This document shows, piece by piece, positions 9,184 to 18,510 of a stretch of 64,000 nt of DNA. Position numbers and translations under genes: made by a program. Under the pieces are notes generated by a model. The model was not told the origin of the DNA. It did no database searches and saw only the letters and a list, made by a program, of their open reading frames with translations. Source of the stretch: Cyclobacteriaceae bacterium (GTDB taxonomy: Bacteria; Bacteroidota; Bacteroidia; Cytophagales; Cyclobacteriaceae); NCBI GenBank assembly GCA_020832305.1, contig JAFIEV010000089.1, positions 186,001-250,000 of the forward strand. Reading direction: 5' to 3'. Numbering within the stretch: position 1 is the first letter of the stretch; each line of letters begins with the position of its first letter.

Positions 9184-10362
9184 ATGATGAGAAAAACGCT
9201 CTTTTTGATTTTTCTATGTAATATCTGTCAGCATTCATTTGCCCAAAATGCTGGTAATCCCGACCCGGTAAAGAACCCCTCATCTTCTTTAATGCTTGCC
9301 GGAGATTGGGTCCCAGAAAACTCCCATGATATTGATTTTTTTGCCTTGCCAAAGGTCCCCTCAGAACATACAATTGTAAGCGATGTTCGCTATGCCTGGG
9401 GCAGAAAAACCAATCAGCATAATTACCTGGTTCATTTCGACGGGCGTTTTTGGGCCATGTGGAGCGATGGACCTGGAATTAGCCGAAGTGATGATCCCAT
9501 TGCACATCGCGACATTATGCCAGGTCATGATCAGCCGGGGCAATTGGTTTCTTATGCGACCAGTATAGATGGCATTCACTGGACTGAGCAGCGGGACCTT
9601 GCAGGCCCTCCTAACGATGGATTCGGCTGGATAGCGCGTGGATTCTGGGTGCGCGATGGTAAGCTGCTCGCACTGGCTACCCGCTACAGAGCACCCGGGT
9701 ATAAAGGTGACGGTCTGCAGCTTCATGCTTTTGAAAGGGTCAAAGGACAGGAAAGAGAATGGAAGCACCTGGGCCTGGTAGCTGACAATGCCATGAACAA
9801 CTTTGCCCCGAAACTACTGCCCAATGGTAAATGGCTGATGTCGCGGCGCGATAAAGATGGCAATGTATATATGATGACCGGAGGTGCCGAAGCCTTTGAC
9901 CAATGGGAATCTTATCCGGTAATCAGCTATCAGGGTGAAGATTTCCTGGCAGAAGAACCGTATTGGTTTATATTACCCGACAAAAACCTGGTTGCATTTT
10001 TTCGGGATAATAGCAGAAGCGGCTTTTTATACAGGGCTTTTTCAACCGATCATGGCAAAACCTGGACAAAACCGGTGAAAACCAATTTTCCCGATGCCAA
10101 ATCTAAATTCAGCGGTTTGCGTTTATCAGATGGCCGTTATGTGATGGTTTCAAATTCAAACCCCAATAAACGAGATCCATTGACCATTGCCATAAGTGAT
10201 GATGGTTTGGTTTTTACGAAAATGGGTTTTCTGGTAGGCAACCGCCATGTAGATTACCCCCATGTGTACGAGTACGACGGCTATTTATACGTAGCCTTTG
10301 CCAGTGCCAAACAAAGCGTTGAAGTCTTGAAAATCAGGATCAGCGATCTTGATGCAATGTAA
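9184..10362 (+). CDS. BNR/Asp-box sialidase-fold periplasmic protein (copy 2)
   Basis: This 392-residue paralog of the preceding gene shares the opening pattern (PDP..xPSSSLMLAGDW), the block NFAPKLLPNGKWLMSRR and the C-terminal KTNFPDAKSKFSGLRLSDG. Asp-box-like motifs are SIDGIHWTE and STDHGKTWT. It has a cleavable type I signal (ending HSFAQ) and no lipobox, so the pair probably splits between membrane-anchored and soluble forms. As in copy 1, no FRIP motif is visible. ATG 9184 and ATG 9187 are adjacent possible starts. It is 12 bp ahead of the symporter gene. Confidence 0.8.
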   Translation: MMRKTLFLIFLCNICQHSFAQNAGNPDPVKNPSSSLMLAGDWVPENSHDIDFFALPKVPSEHTIVSDVRYAWGRKTNQHNYLVHFDGRFWAMWSDGPGISRSDDPIAHRDIMPGHDQPGQLVSYATSIDGIHWTEQRDLAGPPNDGFGWIARGFWVRDGKLLALATRYRAPGYKGDGLQLHAFERVKGQEREWKHLGLVADNAMNNFAPKLLPNGKWLMSRRDKDGNVYMMTGGAEAFDQWESYPVISYQGEDFLAEEPYWFILPDKNLVAFFRDNSRSGFLYRAFSTDHGKTWTKPVKTNFPDAKSKFSGLRLSDGRYVMVSNSNPNKRDPLTIAISDDGLVFTKMGFLVGNRHVDYPHVYEYDGYLYVAFASAKQSVEVLKIRISDLDAM

Positions 10363-10374
10363 GTCTGCTATAAA

Positions 10375-11916
10375 ATGATGGATTTTTCTATAAGAATTGC
10401 TGACATAATTACGGTTGTCATTTATCTGGTGGCCATGATGTCGGCAGGTATTTATTTCTCTCGCCGCAATCATACCACAGAAGCCTATTTTGTTGGAAAT
10501 CGCTCTTTTTCAGGATGGGTGATCGGGCTGTCGATGCTGGGCACCATCATCAGTTCGGCTACCTTTCTTGCATTGCCGGCAGCCGCTTTTGTGCTCGACT
10601 GGAGGCAACTCAGCGTAAACCTGGTGGTGCCTTTCGTGGCTGTTCTGGCGATTTTGATCTTTATTCCTTTTTTCAGAAATGGGAAACGCACCTCCGCATT
10701 TGAATACCTGGGTGACCGCTTTGGTACTGTACCTCGCTTATATGGCACCTTAAGTTTTATGATCATGCAACTTATTCGCATGGCCCAGATTTTATTTCTG
10801 GTTTCTTTGGTATTACAGTTTCTTACCGGTTGGCCGATCGTTTGGGTAATTGCCGCAATGGGTATTTTTATCGGTCTGTATACCTTTTTAGGTGGCTTTG
10901 AAGCAGTGGTTTGGACCGATGTCATACAGGCACTCATACTTATTGCCGGGGGTATTATAAGTGTACTTTGGATTAGCTTTGAGATGTCAGGCGGGGTAGA
11001 AAGGGTTATAGAAATTGGCCTTGAACACAACAAATTCAGCCTGGGGGATTTCAGGTTTGACCTGGGTGAACGCACTTTTTACACCCTGATCATATTGGGT
11101 ATGATCAATTGGCTGGGCATTTACGCGGGAGATCAGAATATGGTACAGCGCTATGTTTCGGCCAAATCCACGGCCCAGGCTAAAAAAGCCACCATCATAT
11201 ATACTGCGATATCACTGCCCATGTGGGCATTGTTCTTCTTTATCGGCACTGCTTTGTTTAGTTACTATCAACTCATGCCCGATGCTGCCATAGCCGGGCT
11301 GGAAGCGGATCAGATCCTCCCCTACTTTATTCTCACTAAAATACCACCTGTAGTGGCCGGTTTGATTATCTCAGCGGTTATTGCAGCCTCTATGAGTTCG
11401 ATGGACTCCGGGATAAATGCTATTGCAACCGTTTGTACCATCGATATTCTCAAGCCATATCTGGCTAAACATAAAGAAGATCGTTTTTATCTTAACATTG
11501 CCAGATGGATTGTAGTGGGCGTAACATTAATTGTTGTATCAGGTGCTATTTTCTTTAGCAAAATTGATAAAGAAAGCATGAACGACATCAGCCTGATTGT
11601 AACCAGCGTATTTGGCGGATGTCTGATGGGATTGTTTATGATGGGTTTTTTTACCACCCGTATCGATGGAAATTCAGCAATTGTGGGCATCGCACTGGCC
11701 GTGATGATCAATATATACCTTGGCCTGGGGGTACTGGGCGTACTCCCTGAAAAAATGATCCTGCCCATTCACAGCTATTGGGTAGCGGCACTGGTGAATG
11801 TTACATTCATTCTTGTGGCATATACCATGGCAATCATAAGAAAACCAAAAAAACAGCCACATCTTCAGGGACTTACCGTATGGACTTTGTCAAAAAAAGC
11901 GAAAAATGAAACTTAG
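10375..11916 (+). CDS. Sodium:solute symporter (SSS family)
   Basis: The 513-residue inner-membrane carrier has about 13 hydrophobic helices in the LeuT-fold SSS arrangement. Helix 1 reads DIITVVIYLVAMMSAGIYFS and is followed by the family's RNHTTEAYFVGNRS loop. GMINWLGIYAGDQNMVQRY and AASMSSMDSGINAIAT are typical SSS segments, the latter in the sodium-site helix. It should import a sugar, sugar acid or similar solute with Na+. Its 3' end overlaps the next gene by 11 nt, indicating translational coupling. Transporters of this family near BNR proteins often carry sialic acids, but the specificity cannot be read from the sequence. Confidence 0.92.
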   Translation: MMDFSIRIADIITVVIYLVAMMSAGIYFSRRNHTTEAYFVGNRSFSGWVIGLSMLGTIISSATFLALPAAAFVLDWRQLSVNLVVPFVAVLAILIFIPFFRNGKRTSAFEYLGDRFGTVPRLYGTLSFMIMQLIRMAQILFLVSLVLQFLTGWPIVWVIAAMGIFIGLYTFLGGFEAVVWTDVIQALILIAGGIISVLWISFEMSGGVERVIEIGLEHNKFSLGDFRFDLGERTFYTLIILGMINWLGIYAGDQNMVQRYVSAKSTAQAKKATIIYTAISLPMWALFFFIGTALFSYYQLMPDAAIAGLEADQILPYFILTKIPPVVAGLIISAVIAASMSSMDSGINAIATVCTIDILKPYLAKHKEDRFYLNIARWIVVGVTLIVVSGAIFFSKIDKESMNDISLIVTSVFGGCLMGLFMMGFFTTRIDGNSAIVGIALAVMINIYLGLGVLGVLPEKMILPIHSYWVAALVNVTFILVAYTMAIIRKPKKQPHLQGLTVWTLSKKAKNET

Positions 11917-13846
11917 CAATATACAACATAAGGCCGATCTCCTGGTATTGAGTGCGACACCCGGAGGAATAATGACGGCCATTGCCGCAGCCAGGATGGG
12001 CCGTAAGGTGCATCTTGCCGAATATCATGCCCATCCGGGAGGCATGACTTCCAGTGGATTGGGAAAGTCTGATATCGAAAACCGCAATGCTATTGCCGGC
12101 TTATTTCAAGAATTTATTGATCGTGTAAAATCACATTATTTGTTGCAATACGGGCCCGACTCAATACAGGTTGATCAATGCAAAGATGGCTATTATTACG
12201 AGCCCTCTGTCGCTGAAAAGGTTTTCACAGATATGATGGCTGAAGAAGCTTCAATACAGGTTTTTTACAAATACGCCATTCAAAATGTCAATTACAGGGA
12301 AGGCAAAATAGAATCAGTGGATTTTCTAAACCGCAATACCGGAGACTTTGAAACATTTATTGCCGATGCTTTTGCGGATGCCAGTTATGAGGGCGATCTC
12401 TATGCCCTGGCGGGTGAGTCATTTCGGCTGGGACGTGAAGGCAAAGAGGATTTTGGTGAAAGCCTGGCCGGTCACATCTTTTACGATTATCACAGACATC
12501 GTATACTTGAAGGAAGCACAGGTAAAGGGGACCATCGCATTCCAGCCTACACCTATCGGCTTTGCCTTACCGATGATCCATCCAACGGAGTAGCGCTGGA
12601 ACATCCGCCATCGGATTACCAAAGAGAAACCTTCCTTCCTTACCTCGATGACCTGAAAGAAGGCCGACTGGGCCCTCCTGCTGTATTTAAGGAAGGACAT
12701 GGATACTACCCGGATCATTTCAACACCCTTCTCAGGGCCTTTTCCTTTACCGAAATACCCAACCGCAAATTCGATGTCAACATCAATCCCAGGCCATTGG
12801 CTTTTCCCTTTCCGGAGGAAAATTATACGTATCCGACAGCAGACTGGCAAGAACGGGAAAGGGTGGCCGAAAGGCATCGAAATTTATGCCTGGGCTTATT
12901 ATATTTTGTACAAAACGATGAAGCTGTACCTGAAGCGCATCGAAAAATGGCAGGGAAATACTTTTTACCGAAAGATGAATTTACAGATAATGGCCATTTT
13001 CCCTGGCAGCTGTATGTACGCGAGGCACGTCGCTTGCATGGACAATACACCCTCACTGAAAATGATGTTTCCGGCTCAGGAATTGATGAACGAAACACAA
13101 TTTTTGAAGACAGCATCATAAGTGGAGAGTTTCCCATAGACAGTTTTCCTCTCTCCAGGGAGGTAAATACAAATAAAATCGCATTGGAAGGATATATAGG
13201 TATGCGGGAAATCAAACCCTACCAGGTGCCCTTGCGGATAATGCTACCCCAGTTTATTGAGAACCTGATTGTGCCGGTAGCGGCCTCTACCAGCCATATT
13301 GCCTATTCCACCATTCGTATGGAACCCCTTTGGATGGGCATGGGTCAGGCTGCGGGATTGGCCGCCCATTTGGTCTTGGAAAGCAAAGAAAGATTTCATA
13401 ATATGAATGTGGCTAAACTGCAAAGGCTTTTGTTGGAGCAAGGACAGGTCATAGCCTATTTTGATGATCTTAAAAAAGATGATCCGGCCTGGGAAGCTAT
13501 ACAATATTGGGCTTGCAGAGGTTTTTTTAAGCAATACCATTGCCGGCCTAAAGATCTATGTCTGGTATCAGTGGCCCACAGGTGGTTAGAGATATTTGAT
13601 TCCAGCATCCACCAAATCCCTGATTCCATACCATCGGAAGAACAAGCAATTGAAACAAAAATAGATAACTCATCTTCCGAAGAGCTTGGCATTGCTCCTT
13701 TTTTGGATAGTATTGAGAAAATGAGTCCTGAATTTAGGGAGCGATTGATTAAGGATCCCTCCTGGCTTTATGAAGAAAGGGGACATGACCAAATGATTAT
13801 GCACGGTGAAGTGTGTATGGCATTGTACAGGTTAGTTCGGAGTTGA
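11906..13846 (+). CDS. FAD-dependent oxidoreductase
   Basis: The 646-residue cytosolic flavoprotein has an N-terminal Rossmann dinucleotide-binding segment (VLSATPGGIMTAIAAARMG; the first Gly of GxGxxG is replaced), then the GGMTSSGLGKSD block typical of the FAD_oxidored (PF12831) family. A second conserved block near residues 460-485 (STSHIAYSTIRMEP, GMGQAAGLAA) completes the FAD site. About 150 residues of C-terminal extension lack an obvious domain. Members are frequent in sugar-catabolic loci and are poorly characterised. The gene overlaps the symporter by 11 nt and is the last gene of the cluster, so it may oxidise the imported compound. Confidence 0.85.
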   Translation: MKLSNIQHKADLLVLSATPGGIMTAIAAARMGRKVHLAEYHAHPGGMTSSGLGKSDIENRNAIAGLFQEFIDRVKSHYLLQYGPDSIQVDQCKDGYYYEPSVAEKVFTDMMAEEASIQVFYKYAIQNVNYREGKIESVDFLNRNTGDFETFIADAFADASYEGDLYALAGESFRLGREGKEDFGESLAGHIFYDYHRHRILEGSTGKGDHRIPAYTYRLCLTDDPSNGVALEHPPSDYQRETFLPYLDDLKEGRLGPPAVFKEGHGYYPDHFNTLLRAFSFTEIPNRKFDVNINPRPLAFPFPEENYTYPTADWQERERVAERHRNLCLGLLYFVQNDEAVPEAHRKMAGKYFLPKDEFTDNGHFPWQLYVREARRLHGQYTLTENDVSGSGIDERNTIFEDSIISGEFPIDSFPLSREVNTNKIALEGYIGMREIKPYQVPLRIMLPQFIENLIVPVAASTSHIAYSTIRMEPLWMGMGQAAGLAAHLVLESKERFHNMNVAKLQRLLLEQGQVIAYFDDLKKDDPAWEAIQYWACRGFFKQYHCRPKDLCLVSVAHRWLEIFDSSIHQIPDSIPSEEQAIETKIDNSSSEELGIAPFLDSIEKMSPEFRERLIKDPSWLYEERGHDQMIMHGEVCMALYRLVRS

Positions 13847-13868
13847 TAGCACTTGTCATTCAGCTGTC

Positions 13869-13890
13869 AGCTTCAAGCTATTAGCTTCAA
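13869..13890. repeat. Dispersed AGCT-rich short repeat
   Basis: AGCTTCAAGCTATTAGCTTC lies in the gap after the FAD oxidoreductase. Related AGCTATTAGC strings recur at 18101-18113 and, as a 19-nt palindrome, at 42948-42966. All copies are intergenic, which suggests a small dispersed repeat family. No function is known to me. Confidence 0.4.
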
Positions 13891-13951
13891 AGTTCATCAA
13901 ATTAGCTTCAAGGGTTCACATAACAAAGTATATTGTGAGAGATTTTTACTT

Positions 13952-13990
13952 ACAAATGCCAAATCAAACAATTTGGCATTTGTTGTTTTT
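13952..13990 (+). terminator. Rho-independent-type terminator after the FAD oxidoreductase operon
   Basis: A perfect 13-bp stem (13952-13964 pairing with 13971-13983) has a 6-nt loop (CAAACA), and a TTTTT run follows at 13986-13990. It lies about 105 bp after the oxidoreductase stop and before the Uma2 genes, closing the catabolic cluster. Confidence 0.75.
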
Positions 13991-14056
13991 GTTATATATT
14001 TTTAATAAATTAGCTGTGATTTCCAAATCATAACCCTTTGATAAAACTCGTTTATA

Positions 14057-14668
14057 ATGGGAAAAGATGATGTAAAAAACCAGATCAAAGAACCTTTCAC
14101 GGAGTATGGCCGCTATACTTATGCAGATTACCTGAGCTGGCAGATTGATGAAATGGTGGAATTGATCAAAGGAAAAGTGTTTAAGCAAGCAGCGGCCCCC
14201 AGGGTTAATCATCAGAGAGTTTCAGCAAAAGTATCTTACGAGCTATACCATTTTTTATCAGGGAAGAAATGTGAGGTTTTTACAGCGCCCTTTGATGTTC
14301 GACTACCGGTAAAATCAAAAAAACATGAGGATATAGACACGGTGGTTCAGCCAGATATTTGTGTGGTTTGTGATCCTGAAAAAATTGATGAACTGGGCTG
14401 TGTTGGTGCTCCTGACCTGGTTGTTGAAATCCTTTCTCCAGGAAACAACAGCAAGGAATTGCGCAATAAGTTCGAGGTGTACGAGGAATCGGGTGTAAAG
14501 GAATATTGGATCATCCACCCGGTAGAATGTACTGTCATGATCTATACCTTAGTAGAAGGAAAATTTATTGCCTCACGCCTGTTTACCATTGGAGATATTG
14601 TACATTCTGAGGTAATCAAGGGCTTTAGTTTGGATTTAGATGAAGTTTTTGGGCCTGAGTTCAGGTAG
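14057..14668 (+). CDS. Uma2 family (DUF820) endonuclease-fold protein, copy 1
   Basis: The 203-residue protein has the Uma2/DUF820 pattern of the PD-(D/E)XK nuclease superfamily: VVQPDICVV, then APDLVVEILSPGN (acidic residues about D119 and E123), and KFEVYEESGVKEYWIIHP with the downstream Lys. The N-terminal YADYLSWQIDEMVELIKGK segment is also usual for the family. The role is unknown; these genes are abundant in cyanobacteria and some Bacteroidota, often as many paralogs. It differs from copy 2 at 18 of 203 positions by eye, eight of them between residues 60 and 76. Confidence 0.88.
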   Translation: MGKDDVKNQIKEPFTEYGRYTYADYLSWQIDEMVELIKGKVFKQAAAPRVNHQRVSAKVSYELYHFLSGKKCEVFTAPFDVRLPVKSKKHEDIDTVVQPDICVVCDPEKIDELGCVGAPDLVVEILSPGNNSKELRNKFEVYEESGVKEYWIIHPVECTVMIYTLVEGKFIASRLFTIGDIVHSEVIKGFSLDLDEVFGPEFR

Positions 14669-14883
14669 TGTTGCTAAAGAATAATCTGCGATCACGGTTC
14701 TTGTATTGGTATTGATAGCTTGGAGCTCGGTAAGGTGGAGTGTGTATAAGTAGAACGGGTCAATACTTAACGTATAAACAAAAAATAAAGCAATATACTA
14801 CTGTTACTGTTGTTTTTGCCACATATTTTTAACAAATTACGTATGTTTTCTAAACTAAAAACCATTGGTATAACGTATAGAAG

Positions 14884-15495
14884 ATGGATAAAGAGGATAT
14901 AAAAAACCAGATCAAGGAGCCTTTCACAGAGTATGGCCGCTACACTTATGCAGATTACCTGAGCTGGCAGATTGATGAAATGGTGGAATTGATCAAAGGA
15001 AAAGTGTTTAAGCAAGCAGCGGCCCCCAGGGTTAACCATCAGAGAGTTTCAGCAAAAGTATTTACCAAACTGTATAATTTTTTAGAAGGTAAGCACTGTG
15101 AAGCTTTTTCCGCGCCCTTTGATGTTCGACTACCGCTAAAATCAAAAAAACATGAGGACATAAATACGGTGGTTCAGCCGGATATTTGTGTGGTTTGTGA
15201 TCCTGAAAAAATCGATGAACTGGGCTGTGTTGGTGCCCCTGACCTGGTTGTTGAAATCCTTTCTCCAGGAAACAACAGCAAGGAATTGCACAATAAATTC
15301 GAGGTTTACGAAGAATCGGGCGTGAAGGAATACTGGATCATCCACCCGGCAGAATGCACTGTCATGATCTATACCTTAGTAGAAGGAAAATTCATTGCCT
15401 CACGCCTGTTTACCATCGGAGATATTGTTTATTCTGAGGTTGTCAAGGGCTTTATTTTGGATTTAGATGAAGTTTTCGGCCCGGAATTCAGGTAG
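14884..15495 (+). CDS. Uma2 family (DUF820) endonuclease-fold protein, copy 2
   Basis: This is the tandem duplicate of the preceding gene, also 203 residues and about 91% identical by eye. The putative PD-(D/E)XK residues are unchanged (QPDICVV, APDLVVEILSPGN, KEYWIIHP). The variable patch at residues 60-76 reads FTKLYNFLEGKHCEAFS against SYELYHFLSGKKCEVFT in copy 1. The gene keeps its own copy of the shared leader, so it may be transcribed separately. Retention of both intact copies argues against simple decay, but the function is not assignable. Confidence 0.88.
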   Translation: MDKEDIKNQIKEPFTEYGRYTYADYLSWQIDEMVELIKGKVFKQAAAPRVNHQRVSAKVFTKLYNFLEGKHCEAFSAPFDVRLPLKSKKHEDINTVVQPDICVVCDPEKIDELGCVGAPDLVVEILSPGNNSKELHNKFEVYEESGVKEYWIIHPAECTVMIYTLVEGKFIASRLFTIGDIVYSEVVKGFILDLDEVFGPEFR

Positions 15496-15917
15496 AGGCA
15501 GCATCCAGATAGCAAAGATTTGCAGTTGACAATACCTGGATTATTAAGCTCTATATTGTATGTTTGGCATTTGATCATTCATCTAGATTATTTCCCTGTC
15601 AAACACATCATAACAACCACTATTTTAAGCTTTTGTCAGTAAAAATTTGCTGATAGAATGATGCGAATCTCCAAATTGGTTTTGTGTCTTATTTAAAAAC
15701 AAGGTTTAACTAAAAAAATAGTTGTTATTGGTAATTTAATTTTTTTATCTCACAATTTCCAACATTTAGCTTGTTATATCTACAAGTATTTATTATGTTA
15801 CATACTTAAATGCTATATTTCGACCTAAACAATTAATATTCAATTGATTTAAGATTTTTTATCGTTTTGTTGCGCATTCCTTTTATCAATATATATTACA
15901 CCTAAGCCTAAAAAATT
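15496..15917. other. AT-rich intergenic region, no gene seen
   Basis: These 422 bp contain no credible reading frame. They presumably hold the promoter of the thioredoxin-like gene at 15918. A TAnnTTTG-like element (TATGTTTG, 15559-15566) is present, but it is about 350 bp from the start and lacks a well-spaced -33 partner. Confidence 0.5.
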
Positions 15918-17837
15918 ATGAAAACATCAGCCATGCTATTTGTTCTCAGTCTTTTAGCAACAACCCTGCTTAATGGACAGTCATTTAAATGGGAACCAGA
16001 AAAACCACAACCCGGACAGGAAATTACGATTACCTATCAACCTTCAGATGAATGGCCTGAGATTGCTGAAATGGAAATATTAGCGATCAACCTTACGGAG
16101 AAAACTCCGGTATTAGACGAATTGATAATTCAAAATAAAAATGGTGTATTTGAATTTACATATACCCCTAAACATGAACAGGCTCTGGTATTTATATTTC
16201 TGTCGGACGAAAAAAAAGACGACAATAATTCCAGCGGCTACACAATACCGCTATATGATGAAACTGGTACACCTTTGCCCGGTGCATATTCCAGTATGGC
16301 ACATTTTTACATGCTTTTTACCCACCATTTTCGTATGCGGGTAAGTAAGGAAATACAATTGGAATATTTTAAAAAAGAACTGCAGTACCATCCGGAAGCA
16401 TATTTAAATCCTGCTTTTTTTAAATTTTATATGCATGTGGCGAAAAGGGCTGAGCTACCTGAGTTTGATGGACAGGCCAAAGAATTCATGGAAAAATATC
16501 ATGAAAGTGCAATAGAGGATGAAGAAGTCGGCACAACGTTGATATGGTTGTATAATCTATTGAATAAAGCAGATAAAGTAGCAGAACTGAAAGAACAACT
16601 GATTCAAAATTTTCCAAAAGGCTCAACCGCATTTGGTGCTCAAATGGAAAAATTCTATCCCAGCAAAGACTCATTGACTTTGGTTTCAATGTATCCGGAT
16701 CTGGTCAACTGGCCACCTCTTCCTGATATTGACAATACTGATTTTCTACATACAAAAATGGCAGATTTATATGTATCAAATTCTCAGGAGAAATTTTATG
16801 AATACGCCAATCGAATCAGCAGTATAATAAGCCAGGCCCATTTTTTTAATAATACAGCCTGGAAACTGGTCGGTGATGATATATACAAAGAAGCTCAGAA
16901 TCTGGGCTTTGCCAAGGAACTTTCTGTAAAATCTTTGGAATTACTGGAAAAACATTATGCAGATCAGGGCAATAAACAACCACTTTTGCCCAGTCGATAT
17001 TTCTTAGATGGTAAAAAATCTGAAATTGCGATGTTCAATGACACCTATGCCTTGATCGCCTATAAAGAAGGTGATGCCAAAACAGCCTTAAAGCATCAAA
17101 AGCTTCACAAAGAAATCAAAGGGTTGAACGAAGCTGATGCCAATGAAAGAATGGCAGTGTATTTGGAAGCTGCGGGTGAACATGAAGATCTTCTAAAACA
17201 TCTTGAAGAAGCCTATGAAAAGGACAAGATAACCGACCGTATAAAAGAATTGTATCTCACGTACTATGGAAAAAAGCACGGCACAGAGAAGGCAAAAGCT
17301 AAACTGGCAGAATTAGATAAAGCGAGTGAAGTAAAAATGCGTGAATCTTTAATTGCAAAACTCATAGATGAAGAGGCTCCATTATTCAACCTGAAAGACC
17401 TGGATTACAATGAAGTTTTTTTGGAGTCACTAAAAGGTAAAACCGTAATACTCGATTTCTGGGCCACCTGGTGTGGACCATGTATAATGTCTTTTCCCGG
17501 CATGCAATTGGCGGTAGATCATTATAAAGATGACCCCAATGTTGCTTTTTTGTTCATTAACACATGGGAAAGAGATAAAAACCTTCGCGAAAAATTGCAA
17601 AAATTTATTGATGATAAAAATTACACCTTTCAGGTTTTGATTGATGATGACACCAAAGTAGTAGAAAAATACAAGGTGGAAGGTATCCCTACCAAGTTCG
17701 TTATTGGTCCTGATGGCAATATCAGGTTTAAGTCAGTAGGATACCAGGCCGATAAAAACAAAGCATTAAAAGAAATGCAAATCATGGTAGAATTGGCCAA
17801 TGAGCCGATTGTCAAGACAGGTATGTTGATGGACTAA
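15918..17837 (+). CDS. Periplasmic TlpA-like thioredoxin-domain protein with long N-terminal region
   Basis: The 639-residue protein starts with a type I signal peptide (about 1-21, ending LLNGQS). Residues 22-120 look like a beta-sandwich, and the middle (130-480) is mostly helical and repeat-like (KAELKEQL.., EAAGEHEDLLKHLEEAYEKD). A C-terminal thioredoxin fold carries C519-G-P-C522 within FWATWCGPCIMSFP and a cis-Pro in VEGIPTKFVI. It resembles the TlpA/ResA-like multi-domain proteins of Bacteroidota that act as periplasmic thiol-disulfide reductases, though CGPC with a large helical domain gives no client. It stands alone, with no operon partner. Confidence 0.87.
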   Translation: MKTSAMLFVLSLLATTLLNGQSFKWEPEKPQPGQEITITYQPSDEWPEIAEMEILAINLTEKTPVLDELIIQNKNGVFEFTYTPKHEQALVFIFLSDEKKDDNNSSGYTIPLYDETGTPLPGAYSSMAHFYMLFTHHFRMRVSKEIQLEYFKKELQYHPEAYLNPAFFKFYMHVAKRAELPEFDGQAKEFMEKYHESAIEDEEVGTTLIWLYNLLNKADKVAELKEQLIQNFPKGSTAFGAQMEKFYPSKDSLTLVSMYPDLVNWPPLPDIDNTDFLHTKMADLYVSNSQEKFYEYANRISSIISQAHFFNNTAWKLVGDDIYKEAQNLGFAKELSVKSLELLEKHYADQGNKQPLLPSRYFLDGKKSEIAMFNDTYALIAYKEGDAKTALKHQKLHKEIKGLNEADANERMAVYLEAAGEHEDLLKHLEEAYEKDKITDRIKELYLTYYGKKHGTEKAKAKLAELDKASEVKMRESLIAKLIDEEAPLFNLKDLDYNEVFLESLKGKTVILDFWATWCGPCIMSFPGMQLAVDHYKDDPNVAFLFINTWERDKNLREKLQKFIDDKNYTFQVLIDDDTKVVEKYKVEGIPTKFVIGPDGNIRFKSVGYQADKNKALKEMQIMVELANEPIVKTGMLMD

Positions 17838-18510
17838 AGAATGCTATATTATTTAGTTGTTTCTGCCGATCTGATTTTATAACAATAAACTCAGATCGGT
17901 GGATTTGCAAAGTGCACGGTACAGTTATCCGGAGGCTTTTAGCATTGCAAGTACAATATTTCACAGTGGCTTTTACAAAACACCTGACTTTCAAAAAAAG
18001 GAAAAGTTGTTTTGACAGGTCTTCATTGCTTACTCTTTTTGCGATCTGCCAACACAAATGTCCTTATTATATTACAAGCTGCCAGCTACAAGATACAAAA
18101 AGCTATTAGCTACGATCTATGGGCGAACTTGCTGCAAGCTCCGAATCCCTTTTCAATATGCTCACTGGACTCCGCACTAAAACCATAAATCACGTATTCT
18201 AAGACTAAAGCAAGAGAAATAGTGCAATTTTTTTAGGAAGCATCACACCCCCTACCGGGTAGTGTAGAAAAAATCATGGTTCATCTCAACCCTCCCCCTT
18301 GTTGGTGTTTTTCCACCAACAAGCACTTAATATCTAAACACCCATTACGGATTACCCATCACCCACTAAAAACCAACATTATCTGCATTATTCTTTTACC
18401 TGTAAGGTTTTGGCCACTTGCACCAGGCATCGCACAAGGCTTTCTCTCCTTTCATCCGTATCTTTGATTTAGATAATTCCGTGGATTGATATTACTAAAT
18501 AAAGATCAAA
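17838..18510. other. Intergenic region with repeat fragments and a 10-bp hairpin
   Basis: No convincing gene lies in this 673-bp gap; the short open frames have no recognisable composition. It contains one AGCTATTAGC repeat copy (18101-18113) and a perfect 10-bp inverted repeat, CTTGTTGGTG at 18298-18307 with CACCAACAAG at 18314-18323. No T-run follows the hairpin, so it is not a standard terminator. Confidence 0.5.

Larger units (their letters stand above)
13981..15495 (+). repeat. Tandem segmental duplication carrying two Uma2 genes
   Basis: Segment 13981-14668 and segment 14808-15495 are each 688 bp and align with a constant offset of 827 bp. They include about 76 bp of shared leader (TGTTGTTTTT, then ATATTTTTAAxAAATTA) as well as the coding region. 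A unique 139-bp spacer (14669-14807) separates them. The equal lengths mean no net insertion or deletion since duplication, which suggests a recent event with both copies kept open. Confidence 0.85.

Noticed and set aside
12419-12877. 152-residue minus-strand frame inside the FAD oxidoreductase gene
   Set aside because: It lies entirely antisense to a well-supported gene and shows no recognisable domain.
4514-13846. Sialic-acid catabolic operon
   Set aside because: The BNR proteins lack a FRIP motif, the aldolase lacks the NanA/DapA active-site motifs, and no NanE or kinase is present, so the label would be only by analogy.
13964-15039. Two similar minus-strand frames inside the Uma2 region
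   Set aside because: They are antisense shadows created by the duplicated Uma2 coding sequence and have no protein-like composition.
15559-15566. TAnnTTTG promoter element for the thioredoxin-like gene
   Set aside because: It is about 350 bp from the start codon and has no properly spaced -33 partner, so it may be chance.
17912-18109. Short open frame in the 17838-18510 gap
   Set aside because: Its residue content is untypical of protein, with no motif or coding bias, and it overlaps dispersed repeat sequence.
18298-18323. Terminator hairpin before the TPR gene
   Set aside because: A perfect 10-bp stem exists but no T-run follows in either direction, so termination is not supported.
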